In this document: piece by piece, positions 16,307 through 25,457 of the stretch
Layout: each line of letters begins with the position of its first letter
How positions within the stretch are numbered: position 1 is the first letter of the stretch
Source of the DNA: Senegalimassilia sp003474385
Lineage (GTDB): Bacteria; Actinomycetota; Coriobacteriia; Coriobacteriales; Eggerthellaceae
DNA: 44,929 nucleotides
NCBI RefSeq assembly: GCF_003474385.1
Contig: NZ_QUCY01000022.1
Coordinates: forward strand, 1-44,929
Reading direction: 5' to 3'
Notes under the pieces: model-generated
The model's database searches: none
What the model saw: only the letters and a program-made list of their open reading frames with translations
Told to the model about the DNA's origin: nothing
Translations under genes and position numbers: made by a program

Positions 16307-17623
16307 CTAATCTTTTTTCTTAAACTTCATGCGGATGGGCGTGCCCGTCAGGTCAAACGACTTTCGCAGACGATTCTCTAGGAAGCGCTCGTAGTTGTCG
16401 TTGACCAGGTCGGGGCGGTTCACGAAGAACGTGAACTGCGGCGGGCACGTTGCCGTTTGGGTGACGTACTTCATGCGCAGGATGGCCTTGCCCTTCGAAA
16501 CGGTGTGGCCGCCCTCGCGAATCTCGCCCAGCCAGACGTTGAGCTGGTTGGTGGGAATGCTCTTGCAGAAGTTCTCGTACGCAACGTCAACGGCTTCCCA
16601 GATGCGATGGACGGATTTGCCCGTGAGCGCGCAGGTGGCCACAACGGGGGCATAGCCCACGAAGGTCATGCGGTCGGTGATCTTCTCGCGAACCTCGGCC
16701 TTGGCGTCGGGGCCCTCCACCAGGTCCCACTTGTTCAGCACGATGACCATGGCGCACTGGCGGTCGGCGGCGAAGCCGGCCACGCGCTGGTCCTGGTCGG
16801 TCAGGCCGATGGAGCCGTCGATGACCAGGATCGCCACGTCGGCGCGGTCGATGGCGCGCATGGCGCGCACGAAGCCGTAGTACTCCACGTCCTCGTCGAT
16901 CTTGCTCTTCTGGCGCAGACCAGCGGTGTCGACGATGGTGTAGCGCTGGCCGTCGTGCTCGATGACGGTGTCGATGGCATCGCGCGTGGTGCCGGCAACG
17001 TTGGACACGATGGAACGATCATCCGAGGTCAGACGGTTGGTCAGCGAGGACTTGCCGGCGTTGGGGCGGCCGATGATGGCGATGTTGATACCGCCGTCCT
17101 CTTCCTCGTCGTCGGCCGTCTCGACCTTCTTCAGGTCCTCGACCACGGCATCGAGCAGGTCGCCCGTGCCGTTGCCGTGCAGCGAGGAGACCGACCACGG
17201 ATCGCCCAGGCCCAGCTGGTAGAACTCCCAAACCTGGTCCATGGTGTCGGGGTTGTCCATCTTGTTCACCACCAGATACACCGGCTTGGAGGTCTTGCGC
17301 AGCACGCGCGCCACCTCCTCGTCGTCGGCGTTGATGCCGGTGCGGCCGTCGACGATGAAGACGATGACGTCGGCCTCGTTCACGCCGGCGAACGCCTGCG
17401 TGCGAATGGAGCTTTGGAACGCGTCGTCGTCGCCCATCTCGATGCCGCCCGTGTCGATGAGCTTGAACGGCACGCCGTTCCAGTCGGCGATGTGGTACGA
17501 ACGGTCGCGGGTGACGCCGCGCATCTCGTGCACGATGGCCTCGTCGGCCTGGGCGATGCGGTTAACGAAGGTGGACTTGCCGACGTTCGGCCGTCCAACA
17601 ACCGCCACAATGGGCAGAGCCAT
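16307..17623 (-). CDS. der: Ribosome-associated GTPase Der (EngA)
   Basis: 438 residues with two consecutive GTPase domains and a C-terminal KH-like domain, the hallmark of Der, which acts in 50S ribosome assembly. Domain 1: GRPNVGKST (G1, residues 11-19), DTGG (G3), NKMD (G4). Domain 2 (from about residue 178): GRPNAGKSS, DTAG, NKWD. The KH-like domain (about 355-438) ends in a lysine-rich tail (MKFKKKD). An acidic linker lies between the G domains. ATG 17623 has AAGGAT upstream. It follows the DUF512 protein gene by 45 bases. Confidence 0.98.
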   Translation of the reverse strand: MALPIVAVVGRPNVGKSTFVNRIAQADEAIVHEMRGVTRDRSYHIADWNGVPFKLIDTGGIEMGDDDAFQSSIRTQAFAGVNEADVIVFIVDGRTGINADDEEVARVLRKTSKPVYLVVNKMDNPDTMDQVWEFYQLGLGDPWSVSSLHGNGTGDLLDAVVEDLKKVETADDEEEDGGINIAIIGRPNAGKSSLTNRLTSDDRSIVSNVAGTTRDAIDTVIEHDGQRYTIVDTAGLRQKSKIDEDVEYYGFVRAMRAIDRADVAILVIDGSIGLTDQDQRVAGFAADRQCAMVIVLNKWDLVEGPDAKAEVREKITDRMTFVGYAPVVATCALTGKSVHRIWEAVDVAYENFCKSIPTNQLNVWLGEIREGGHTVSKGKAILRMKYVTQTATCPPQFTFFVNRPDLVNDNYERFLENRLRKSFDLTGTPIRMKFKKKD

Positions 17624-17668
17624 ATCAAATCCTTTTCGGTTGAGGAAAATACTACGTTTGCGGCGCCG

Positions 17669-19120
17669 CTATGCGCGCGCCAGTTCGACGAGTTCCGGCA
17701 AGAACCCAGTCGCGTTACAGGATACCACGCTCACGGGCACGCCCGCCGCCTTCCCCATATCCTCCAACGTTGCGTCATCGAGCGTGACGCCGTCGTCGTT
17801 GAAGATGACCTTGGGGACCACGTACGTCCAGCCCGGGTGCTCGGCGGCGTCGGCGCGGATGGCGTCGGCGATGTCGCAGCTGCACAACAGCCCCGTGACG
17901 TCGACGTTCCCGCCGAAGAAGCGGTTCTCCACGAACAGCGGCTCAACCACCCCGGCAAGCGGGCCGCGCGAGAACAGCGGGCGGAAGAAATGCGGCGTGG
18001 CCATGCCGGCGATGTAGCGCACGCGCATGCCCGCCTGCTGCAGCGCCTGCGCGGCTTGCGCGTCAAGCCCGGCCTCTTCCGCTGCTTCCCAATCGTCCAC
18101 GAACGAGCGGATGATGCCCACGCCGTCCTCGAACATGCCGAAGTCGCCGTAGTGCTCGGTGGGCGGGAGGTTCTCCAGCAGCTCGTCGCCGTAGGCGTTG
18201 CAGTAGAACTCGTCGGCGGCGAAGGCCCACAGGTGGCCGCGTTCGGCAAGGGCGCGCTGCTGAGCAGGCACGATGGTATCCATGGCGGCGCGGGCGGCCA
18301 CCGGGTCGTTGAAGCTTTTCGTGAAGCACGTCTGGTGTTTGGTGAAGCCCAGCGGCACGATGCAGATGTCCAGGATGCCCGGGCGCGCATACGCCCAGTC
18401 GAGCGTCTCGCGCAGCGCGTCGCCGTCGTTCTCGTCGGGCATGAGCACGATCTGGGCGTGGAACTCGATGCCGGCGGCAAGCAGGCGGTCCATCACGTCG
18501 ATGCCGTGCTGGGCATGCCTGCCGATGATGTGCCGGCGAACCTCGGGGTTGGACGCGTGCAGGGAAACGCGCAGCGGGCTGATGTGCTGCTCGATGATGC
18601 GTGCCTCGTCCTCGGCAGACAAGTTGGTGAACGTGACGAACGTTCCGGACAGGAAGCTGAGGCGGAAGTCGTCGTCACGCAGCGTGAGCGACGGGCGCAT
18701 GTCGTCGGGCAGCTGGCGCATGAAGCAGAAGATGCAGGCGTTGCGGCACAGCTTGACGCCGTCGAACACAACGCCCGAAAACTCGAAGCCCCACTCCTCG
18801 CCTTCGTAGCGCTCAAGTTTCACCTCACCGGAATCACCGTCGGTGTCGATGTATCCGAGGGTGATCACGTCGTCGGCGGTAAGCCAGCGCCAGTCGATCA
18901 TGTCGCGCACGGGCTGGCCGTCCACGCTGGTGATGATGCAGCCCGGGGTGAAGCCCGCGTCGTCAGCAGGGCTTTCGGGCAGCACGGATTCGATGACGGC
19001 CTTCGGAGGCTCGGGAGCACGGCGCTTGCGGCGGCCTGCGGACTGCGCAGCCTGCTTCGCCACGTCCTGAGGAGGATAAATGCCCACGTCAACACCGCCT
19101 TTCCGCTTCCGCTTGCCCAT
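17669..19120 (-). CDS. DUF512 family protein with PDZ and radical-SAM-like iron-sulfur domain
   Basis: 483 residues. An N-terminal basic tail is followed by a PDZ-like segment (about 40-90: VLPESPADDAGFTPGCIITSVDGQPV), a radical-SAM-type cluster motif (CRNACIFCF, Cys pattern CxxxCxxC, near residue 128), a barrel-like central region (SLHASNPEVRRHIIGRH, IVLMPDENDG) and a C-terminal DUF512 region. Homologues are commonly found next to der, as here. Reaction unknown; a link with ribosome or tRNA biology is guilt by association. The ribosome site at ATG 19120 is weak, so the exact start is uncertain. Confidence 0.88.
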   Translation of the reverse strand: MGKRKRKGGVDVGIYPPQDVAKQAAQSAGRRKRRAPEPPKAVIESVLPESPADDAGFTPGCIITSVDGQPVRDMIDWRWLTADDVITLGYIDTDGDSGEVKLERYEGEEWGFEFSGVVFDGVKLCRNACIFCFMRQLPDDMRPSLTLRDDDFRLSFLSGTFVTFTNLSAEDEARIIEQHISPLRVSLHASNPEVRRHIIGRHAQHGIDVMDRLLAAGIEFHAQIVLMPDENDGDALRETLDWAYARPGILDICIVPLGFTKHQTCFTKSFNDPVAARAAMDTIVPAQQRALAERGHLWAFAADEFYCNAYGDELLENLPPTEHYGDFGMFEDGVGIIRSFVDDWEAAEEAGLDAQAAQALQQAGMRVRYIAGMATPHFFRPLFSRGPLAGVVEPLFVENRFFGGNVDVTGLLCSCDIADAIRADAAEHPGWTYVVPKVIFNDDGVTLDDATLEDMGKAAGVPVSVVSCNATGFLPELVELARA

Positions 19121-19222
19121 ATGCCGTCGATTTTTCGCAGCATATTATGCTAGCATGCCGCACCCGCCAAGGCGCACGGCGAGAACACGGCGCGGAAAAA
19201 CAGCGCAACTGGGGATGAGGAC

Positions 19223-19951
19223 CTACGATGCGGAGAACGACCTGAGGGCGTCGCGGACGGTGCGGTACTGGCGCTGGCTGATGGGCACCGCCTCGTCGCA
19301 GTCCATGACCAGCCCATCGGCAGAGGCTTGGATCACGTGCTCCATGTTCGCCAGGTAGCTTTTGTGGCAGCGCACGAAGCTGCCGGGCAGCTGCTGCTCA
19401 AGCTCGACCAGCGCCGCATACGATTCCAGCACGCGAGTATCCGAAAGCCTGACCAGCACTTTTCGCCCGATACTTTTCACGTACACCACGTCGGCGGGGT
19501 CCACGATGTGCACGGTCCCGGCGCTGCGCAACGCAAGCGGGCTTGCCGCGCGATGGCCGAGCAAGCCGAACACCTTGTCCAAGGCGTTGCGCGCCTCCGT
19601 AGGCGAATACGGCGCCAGCAGCAGATACTGATGGTCGGTGCCGTAGACCGCCGAGGTGTAGGCGGCGCGCGTGGTGCAGTACACGGTCAACGGAAGGATG
19701 CCGCGATCTTGCAGCTCGCGCACCAGCGCGATGCCGGCGCGTTCATCGGAGGCACACGCCGGGAAGGCGTCGGGGGCATCCACGGGAGCGAACAGCGCAT
19801 CGATGCGCGGACCTTGGGAGACGCGCTCGCTCACCTGAGAAAACGCGCAGCTCTCCAACTGGATCGCGCCGGCGCAGGGATGCTGCTCGATGAGCACGCG
19901 CAGCGCCTCAGGCTCGGGCACGGCATCTTCGACGAACAATATCCTGCACAT
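19223..19951 (-). CDS. LytTR DNA-binding regulator with degenerate receiver domain
   Basis: 242 residues, ATG 19951 with GGAGG 8 bases upstream. Residues 1-125 have receiver-fold features (VED acidic pair E8/D9, T93/T94), but the phosphoacceptor position is Pro56 (FAPVDAP) and the conserved lysine position is Ala113 (LLLAPYS). It should therefore not be phosphorylated in the normal way. Residues 140-238 are a clear LytTR domain (VVYVKSIGRKVLVRL, GSFVRCHKSYLANMEHV, VPISQRQYRTVRDAL). No histidine kinase gene is beside it. It probably responds to another input or to protein partners. Targets unknown. Confidence 0.88.
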   Translation of the reverse strand: MCRILFVEDAVPEPEALRVLIEQHPCAGAIQLESCAFSQVSERVSQGPRIDALFAPVDAPDAFPACASDERAGIALVRELQDRGILPLTVYCTTRAAYTSAVYGTDHQYLLLAPYSPTEARNALDKVFGLLGHRAASPLALRSAGTVHIVDPADVVYVKSIGRKVLVRLSDTRVLESYAALVELEQQLPGSFVRCHKSYLANMEHVIQASADGLVMDCDEAVPISQRQYRTVRDALRSFSAS

Positions 19952-20090
19952 GGTGGCAACCTCCGCATCGCGTTCGCGCGCCGGCTCTTTTGCGGCGCCG
20001 GACGGCTTCGTTCATGCTTCAAGGCTAACCCGGTTTTCGCGGGATTTGTTGTGCAACAAATCGGGCCGTTTCTCCACCGTCCGTGCACAA

Positions 20091-20138
20091 AACCGTCCCC
20101 GCCCTCACATGCCGAAGCACGTGCAGACGGGGACGGTT
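20091..20138. repeat. REP-like inverted repeat
   Basis: AACCGTCCCC (20091-20100) and GGGGACGGTT (20129-20138) are perfect arms around 28 bases that contain an inner GCAC/GTGC. It lies in the 270-base spacer 19952-20221, which has no gene. A related imperfect palindrome occurs at 25475-25538. On the minus strand it could also terminate the LytTR-distal or ispH-proximal transcript, but no T-run follows. Confidence 0.55.
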
Positions 20139-20221
20139 CACATGGGGATATATAGGAAATGCAGCGCCATGACGGCGGACAGGGAAATGCGAGTGTAGGC
20201 CCACCCGCATGATAAGGATCG

Positions 20222-21058
20222 CTACATGCGCTCCAAACGCTGCACCACTTCGTCGATCTGGTCGTCGGGAGTGCTGGCGCCTGCCGTGACGCCCACGGAG
20301 GAGCAGCCCACGAACCACGCGGGATCAAGCTCGGCGGCCGACTCGATGTGGTACGTGCGCGGGCATTCCGCAGCGCAGATCTCGGCCAGATGCGTGGTAT
20401 TGGCCGAATTGCGCCCCCCAATGACCACGATGGCGTCCACCTGCCCGGCAAGCTCCGCAGCAGCCTGCTGGCGCTGGCGCGTGGCCGTGCACACCGTGTC
20501 CTTGACCTGCGCGGCAACGCCTTGGGCGCGAATGCCCTCGAGCACGTCGTCGAGCGCATCGCGGGTTTGCGTGGTCTGCACGACCACGCCCACGTGCTCA
20601 GGCAGGTCACCGGGCAGGTCGGCGGCCGTTTCCGCCACGTGCACCTGCGCACCGGCCTCGTGGGCGTAAGCCACCAGGCCCTCCACCTCGGGATGGCCTT
20701 CCTCGCCCACAACAACCACGTAGCCGCACTCCTCGGCAAGCGTGGCGGCGGCCTTTTGCGCACGGGCGACATGCGGGCACGTGGCATCGATCACGGGAAG
20801 CCCGCGCGCCTCCACCGAGCGGCGCACGGCCGGGGTGACGCCATGGCTGCGGATGATGATGGCGCCGTGCGTTGCCTGCTCAGGTTCCTTGACGGCCAGC
20901 ACACCGCGCGCCTCAAGGTTCGCCACCACCTGGGGGTTGTGGATGAGCGGCCCCAACGTGAACGCGCTGCCATCGCCCTCGCTGGCTTTCAGGGCCAGGT
21001 CAAGGGCTCGTTGCACGCCGTAGCATGCGCCTGCGTTCTTGCTGCGGATGACTTCCAT
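20222..21058 (-). CDS. ispH: 4-hydroxy-3-methylbut-2-enyl diphosphate reductase
   Basis: 278 residues. Last step of the MEP isoprenoid pathway: reduces HMBPP to IPP and DMAPP with a [4Fe-4S] cluster. The three cluster cysteines lie in GACYGV (near residue 12), DATCPHV (near 94) and DTVCTATRQRQ (near 190). The substrate-binding histidine in RSHGV and the catalytic EGHPEVEG glutamate are present. ATG 21058 was chosen because AAAGGA lies upstream; the frame remains open for 46 more codons but that part is low-complexity. The short C-terminus is normal for the enzyme. Confidence 0.96.
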   Translation of the reverse strand: MEVIRSKNAGACYGVQRALDLALKASEGDGSAFTLGPLIHNPQVVANLEARGVLAVKEPEQATHGAIIIRSHGVTPAVRRSVEARGLPVIDATCPHVARAQKAAATLAEECGYVVVVGEEGHPEVEGLVAYAHEAGAQVHVAETAADLPGDLPEHVGVVVQTTQTRDALDDVLEGIRAQGVAAQVKDTVCTATRQRQQAAAELAGQVDAIVVIGGRNSANTTHLAEICAAECPRTYHIESAAELDPAWFVGCSSVGVTAGASTPDDQIDEVVQRLERM

Positions 21059-21204
21059 GTCCGGTCCTTTCATATGGGTAAAGGTTGAGGTTCGCGGTTT
21101 GACGCTCGCAGTTTGCGGCTTGCAGATTGCGGCTGCGGGCTTACGAATGCAGAAAGCGTTTTGCGACTCACGCCCTCCGGCCTTTGCGCCACGCACGATA
21201 GCGC

Positions 21205-21228
21205 AAGGGGCCGCTCTCGCGGCCCCTT
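21205..21228 (-). terminator. Hairpin terminator after plsC
   Basis: AAGGGGCCGC and GCGGCCCCTT form a perfect 10-bp stem with a 4-base loop (GAGA on the minus strand), about 15 bases after the plsC stop. There is no long T-run. Between it and the ispH start (21059-21204) the DNA has repeated gcag/ttgcgg words and no gene. Confidence 0.7.
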
Positions 21229-21242
21229 CCCCTCAAAACCTG

Positions 21243-22094
21243 CTACTGCTCGGCCTGCGCCTTCTTCGTGGGGCGGGTCAGCTCGATGGCCTCGGCAGGA
21301 GTGTGCTCGGGAATGGGATGGGAGGCGAACGCCTCCGTGAAGTCGCGGCCGTCGGGGAACAGCGCGACCATATCCACCTGCTCACGCGGCACGCGCTGAT
21401 GCAGCGCGAACACCTCGCGCATGGCGTACCACGAGCACCCGTCCAAGCGATCTTCCTTCGGCAGGAAGTCGAAATCGCTTACCACCAGGGGCTTTCCGTA
21501 CTCCACCGAAATCTTCGGGAAGCGGATGTGCTCGCCTTTGCGCTTGACGTTCTCCGCCTCGCGCACGCACATGGGCAGGATGGGCGCCTTACCCATCTTC
21601 GCGATGAATGCCGCACCGGAGTGGATTTCGGGCGTTTTGCTGCCCTTGCCACGGCGCGTGCCCTCCGGCAGGATGCCCACCAGCTGATTTCCCTTCAGCA
21701 TGTGCGCCGCGCGCTTGATGGCGGTGCGGTCGGCCGAATCGCGCTTGATGGGGAACGCGCCCACGCGCGAGAGAATCTGCCCCGCCAAGCCGTGGGCGTT
21801 GCCGAACAGCGAGTCGCGGCCCATCAGGCGCACGAACTGGCTCGGGCGCGCTGCCACGTACATGAGCACCACGTCCAGAAACGACGTGTGGTTGGAAACC
21901 ACCACCGCACCGCAGCGGTCCTTGAACGCGCGAAGGTTCTCGCGCCCGTCCACGCGATAGCGGAACAGCACCTTGAACACGAAGCCGATCAGCACATAGG
22001 CGAAGTTCGCGAACCAATGCGGGATCTGCTTCTCGTCGGTGGTGCCTCCGAGCGCGCGGTCCCACATGTCCTCGTATCTCAGAAACAGGCTCAT
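21243..22094 (-). CDS. plsC: 1-acyl-sn-glycerol-3-phosphate acyltransferase family protein
   Basis: 283 residues. It acylates the 2-position of lysophosphatidate. The catalytic NHTSFLD (HX4D, near residues 68-74) and the substrate-binding EGTRRGKGS (near 144) are present, after an N-terminal hydrophobic anchor (FAYVLIGFVFKVLF). ATG 22094 overlaps the cmk stop (ATGA), so the genes are translationally coupled. The protein is longer than the 240-residue norm because of a C-terminal extension. Together with gpsA and plsY it completes phosphatidate synthesis in this window. Confidence 0.93.
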   Translation of the reverse strand: MSLFLRYEDMWDRALGGTTDEKQIPHWFANFAYVLIGFVFKVLFRYRVDGRENLRAFKDRCGAVVVSNHTSFLDVVLMYVAARPSQFVRLMGRDSLFGNAHGLAGQILSRVGAFPIKRDSADRTAIKRAAHMLKGNQLVGILPEGTRRGKGSKTPEIHSGAAFIAKMGKAPILPMCVREAENVKRKGEHIRFPKISVEYGKPLVVSDFDFLPKEDRLDGCSWYAMREVFALHQRVPREQVDMVALFPDGRDFTEAFASHPIPEHTPAEAIELTRPTKKAQAEQ

Positions 22095-22771
22095 ACGCGC
22101 ACGCCCTTCTCCTGGGCCAGCGCGCAGATACGCTCGATGACCTGCTCGATCGTGCGGCCGGTGGAATCCATCTGCACGGCATCGGACGCCGGCTTGAGCG
22201 GGCTCGTATCGCGCGAGGAATCGATGGCGTCGCGGCGCTCGATATCGGCGAGCACCTCGGCGTAATCGGTGCTTCCCACGCCGCGGCGCTCGTTTTGCGC
22301 CACGCGGCGATGGGCGCGCTCGGCGGCACTGGCGGTCAAAAACACCTTCAACTCGGCCTCGGGGAACACCGCCGTGCCGATGTCGCGGCCTTCCACCACG
22401 TAATTGCCCGCGCGGCCGATGCGCTGCTGCTGGGCCACAAGCGCCTGGCGAACGGCGGGCGCGGCGGCCACGGCGCTGACGGAGCGGTCAATCTCGGCGG
22501 TGCGGATGGCATCGGTCACGTCCACGCCGGAAATGGAGACGCGGCGTGGCAGCGGATCGCCCGACTCATGGGAGAACCCGATCTCGTGCATGTCGGCGAT
22601 GCGGCCGAGCGCTTCGCCATCTTCCAGCGAAACGCCGTCTTGCAGCGCCTGCCAGGCGATGGAGCGGTACATGGCGCCCGTGTCCAGGCACGAGAAGCCC
22701 AAACGGCGCGCGACCGCCTTCGAAACGGTCGATTTGCCGGCGCCGCTCGGGCCGTCGATAGCGATGATCAT
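22091..22771 (-). CDS. cmk: (d)CMP kinase
   Basis: 226 residues. It phosphorylates CMP/dCMP with ATP. Walker A GPSGAGKST is at residues 7-15, then DTGAMYRSIAWQAL, the CMP-binding insert with RVSISGVDVTDAIRT, GRDIGTAVFPEAELKVFLTAS, and a C-terminal DSSRDTSPLKPASDAVQMDST segment. ATG 22771 overlaps the aroA stop (ATGA) and has GAAAGG upstream; the open frame continues further but only as a shadow of aroA. The neighbour order aroA-cmk is common in actinobacteria and Firmicutes. Confidence 0.97.
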   Translation of the reverse strand: MIIAIDGPSGAGKSTVSKAVARRLGFSCLDTGAMYRSIAWQALQDGVSLEDGEALGRIADMHEIGFSHESGDPLPRRVSISGVDVTDAIRTAEIDRSVSAVAAAPAVRQALVAQQQRIGRAGNYVVEGRDIGTAVFPEAELKVFLTASAAERAHRRVAQNERRGVGSTDYAEVLADIERRDAIDSSRDTSPLKPASDAVQMDSTGRTIEQVIERICALAQEKGVRV

Positions 22772-24087
22772 CGTGCAAGCCTTTCGATATCGTCCAAGAA
22801 GCCGGGATAGCTGACGCACACGGCCTCGAAATCCTTGATGTTCACGGGGACCTTGCCGGTCAGGCCGACGAGCGACCAGGTCATGGCAAGGCGATGGTCG
22901 CCGAGCGAATCGAACTCGAGCCCCTCGGGAACCTGCAGGCCGGGCTGACCCTCGATGCAAAGGTCGTCGCCTTCGCACCATGTATCCACGCCCAGCTTTG
23001 CCAGACCGTCCATTATAGCGGCAAGACGGTCAGTTTCTTTCACACGAAGCTCCCCCACTTGACGGAACACGGTGATTCCATGCGCGTGCGCCGCCACCAG
23101 CGCCAGCACGGGGATCTCGTCGATAATGCCGGCGATCTTGTCGGCAGGCACCTCGCAACCGCGCAGGTCGGGCGTATAGCAGGCCTCAATGATGCCGTAA
23201 GGTTCCTTTCCCGCCGCACCCGTGTGCGCGACGCTGACCTGGGCGCCCATGCGCTCGAGCGTGCGCACGAAGCCGATGCGGGCCGTGTTCAGGCTGACGT
23301 CTTCGATTTGGATCGAGCTTTCGGGGCGCAAAACCGCCGCGCATGCAAGGAACGCCGCCGAAGACGGGTCGCCCGGCACGAGCACCTCGCCCGCCTGGGG
23401 CTGGGCGGGACCGGTCACGCTGGCCGTGCAGGCGCCGGCCGTGGTGGCCACGCCGTATTCGGGCAGCATGAGCTCGGTGTGGTTGCGGCTCGGCGCCGGC
23501 TCGTTGACCGTGGTGGTTCCCAAGGCGTACATGCCGGCAAGCAGCACTGCTGTCTTGAGCTGGGCCGATGCCATGGGGGCATCGTAGGTGAGGGGGCGCA
23601 GCCCGCCGCCGTGGACGGTGATGGGCAGCGTCTCGCGGCCTTCGGGAAGGAAGCGTGCGCCCATCTTCATGAGCGGCGCGGTGATACGGCGCATCGGACG
23701 CTTGCACAACGAGGAATCGCCCGTGAGCGTGACCTGGATATCCCACGGCGCCAGAATGCCCATGAGCAGGCGCACCGTGGTGCCGGAGTTGCCGCAATCC
23801 ACGGGCTCGGCGGGCTGGCTGGGACCGGCGGCGCCCCAGCCGGTGATGCCGCCGGCAAGGCTTCCGTCGGCCTGCTTCTCCAGGCTGACCTGGGCGCCAA
23901 GCGCGCGCACGGCCCCGATGGAGCTGCGCACGTCGGCGGAATCCAGCACGCCGGACACGCGCGAAGTGCCCTCCGCCATAGCGGAGAACAGCACGGCGCG
24001 GTGGCTGATGGATTTGTCGCCCGGCACACGCGTGGAACCGTGCATGGGGTTTTCCAACGGTTTGATGACGGTGACGTTATCCGACAT
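22768..24087 (-). CDS. aroA: 3-phosphoshikimate 1-carboxyvinyltransferase (EPSP synthase)
   Basis: 439 residues. Sixth step of the shikimate pathway: joins shikimate-3-phosphate and PEP. Signatures are GDKSISHRAVLFSAMAEG near residue 23, DCGNSGTTVRLLMGIL near residue 97 (NSGTT PEP-binding loop), GDPSSAAF in the middle and RVKETDRLAAI near residue 350. It overlaps the tyrA end by 11 bases and the cmk start by 4, so it is the central gene of a tightly coupled operon. The start context is weak, consistent with translation coupled to tyrA. Confidence 0.97.
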   Translation of the reverse strand: MSDNVTVIKPLENPMHGSTRVPGDKSISHRAVLFSAMAEGTSRVSGVLDSADVRSSIGAVRALGAQVSLEKQADGSLAGGITGWGAAGPSQPAEPVDCGNSGTTVRLLMGILAPWDIQVTLTGDSSLCKRPMRRITAPLMKMGARFLPEGRETLPITVHGGGLRPLTYDAPMASAQLKTAVLLAGMYALGTTTVNEPAPSRNHTELMLPEYGVATTAGACTASVTGPAQPQAGEVLVPGDPSSAAFLACAAVLRPESSIQIEDVSLNTARIGFVRTLERMGAQVSVAHTGAAGKEPYGIIEACYTPDLRGCEVPADKIAGIIDEIPVLALVAAHAHGITVFRQVGELRVKETDRLAAIMDGLAKLGVDTWCEGDDLCIEGQPGLQVPEGLEFDSLGDHRLAMTWSLVGLTGKVPVNIKDFEAVCVSYPGFLDDIERLAR

Positions 24088-25249
24088 GGGTGTGCTCCTT
24101 AGGCGCTAGCGGGCTGAACGAAACGGAGAAACCGGCATTGATAAGGTGCGCCGACAGCTTGCCGATGTCACCTTCGTCGGTGAGCACGAGCGAGAGCACG
24201 GCCGAATCCTCGGTGACGTGGTCGATCTCGATGGACTGGATGTTGCACCCCACCTTGCTGGTGATGGTGGTGACCTCTGCCACCACGCCGGGACGGTCCT
24301 CCATGGGGATGCGAACCTCCAGCAGCCGCTCGGTGCACGGCAGCCATGCGGCCGGCAGTGCGCGGCGGGCATCGGCTGCCTCGGCAAGCAGGCTGGTCAG
24401 CGTTGCGCGATCGCCCGCTTCAAGCGCGTCGGCGAACTGCCCGATGATGCCCTGCATCTCGCGCAAACCACCCAAAAGCGCATCTTTGTTGTCGAAAGCG
24501 ATACCGCACCACAGCTCGGGTGAGCCAGCCGCGATGCGCGTGGAATCCTTGAACCCGCCCGCTGCCAGGCGCATAAGCGAATCCTGGCCCTTGGCGTGAC
24601 GCACGGCAAGCTGCACAAGGGAGCTGGCGGTGAAATGCGGCACGTGGCTGACCACGGCCACCGCCGCGTCATGCTGTTCGCGCGGCAGGCTGATGACGCG
24701 CGCGCCGATGCCGGTGATCAGCTCGTGCAGGCGCGTGAAGTGCTCGGCGGGCGTATCGGCGTCGGGGCACAAGATCCAGTACGCGCCCTTGAACAGGTCG
24801 GCGCGAGCGCCCACGATACCGTTCTTCTCGGAGCCGGCCATAGGGTGTCCGGGAACGAAGTTCTGCGGATACGGAAGCGTGTGCGCGGCCATTTCGATGA
24901 TGCGGCTTTTCGTGGATGCGGTATCGGTGATGATGCCTCGATAGCCCCACTCGCCCAGGTCTTTCAAATAGCCTTCCACCACGCTGACGGGCGTGGCCAA
25001 AACCACCAGGTCGCAGCCGTCTTCGATGAACGCGCGGAACTCCGCGGCATCGGGGGCGGCGGTAGCGGTGGCCCAGCCTCTGTTGACGGCCTCGACGCGG
25101 GTGGCCAGGTCGGTGTCGACGGCCATGACCTGCGCCGACGGGTTTGCCGCGCGCAATGCGGCGGCGAAGCTGGCGCCGATGAGGCCGAAGCCGATGACGG
25201 CTACGTTTTCGAAACCGCCGGTTTTCGCTTGATCGATTGTTTGTGCCAT
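24077..25249 (-). CDS. tyrA: Prephenate dehydrogenase with C-terminal ACT domain
   Basis: 390 residues. It oxidatively decarboxylates prephenate to 4-hydroxyphenylpyruvate for tyrosine synthesis. The NAD-binding GFGLIGASFAAAL is near residue 20; GHPMAGSEKNGIVGARADLF, typical of the family, is near 140. The helical dimerisation region follows. Residues about 310-385 are an ACT domain (VRIPMEDRPGVVAEVTTITS), which suggests feedback control by an aromatic amino acid. ATG 25249 was chosen as the first position with family-like sequence; GGAAGG lies 14 bases away, so the ribosome site is not ideal. It heads the tyrA-aroA-cmk-plsC operon. Confidence 0.94.
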   Translation of the reverse strand: MAQTIDQAKTGGFENVAVIGFGLIGASFAAALRAANPSAQVMAVDTDLATRVEAVNRGWATATAAPDAAEFRAFIEDGCDLVVLATPVSVVEGYLKDLGEWGYRGIITDTASTKSRIIEMAAHTLPYPQNFVPGHPMAGSEKNGIVGARADLFKGAYWILCPDADTPAEHFTRLHELITGIGARVISLPREQHDAAVAVVSHVPHFTASSLVQLAVRHAKGQDSLMRLAAGGFKDSTRIAAGSPELWCGIAFDNKDALLGGLREMQGIIGQFADALEAGDRATLTSLLAEAADARRALPAAWLPCTERLLEVRIPMEDRPGVVAEVTTITSKVGCNIQSIEIDHVTEDSAVLSLVLTDEGDIGKLSAHLINAGFSVSFSPLAPKEHTHVG

Positions 25250-25405
25250 AAGGCGATGCAGACCTTCCGGATCCGATCTAGGGTAGGACGTTGCGGGCAA
25301 GCCGGCATCGCATCGGCAAGCGTGAAACCGCCGCGCAGGTCGAAGAAGGCCCGCGACAAGGCGAAACGCCGAGTTCGCAAACACCAGCTGTTTACCCGGG
25401 TGACC

Positions 25406-25411
25406 ATTATA
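25406..25411 (-). promoter_or_regulatory. Consensus -10 box upstream of tyrA
   Basis: Minus-strand TATAAT is a perfect -10. The -35 region at normal spacing (GATGTG) is poor. Transcription from here would give a leader of about 150 bases before the tyrA start, long enough for regulation, but I see no clear attenuator or aromatic-rich leader peptide. Confidence 0.5.
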
Positions 25412-25457
25412 GCCGTTTCCCGGCGGCGCACATCCCACCGCCTCCGCGCAAGCACGA

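Noticed and set aside
16457..19153. 898-codon plus-strand open frame
   Set aside because: It runs antisense through both der and the DUF512 gene and their spacer, with shadow-type composition.
22772..22981. N-terminal extension of cmk
   Set aside because: It is an out-of-frame reading of the aroA 3' end; the ATGA overlap and the P-loop position fix the start at 22771.
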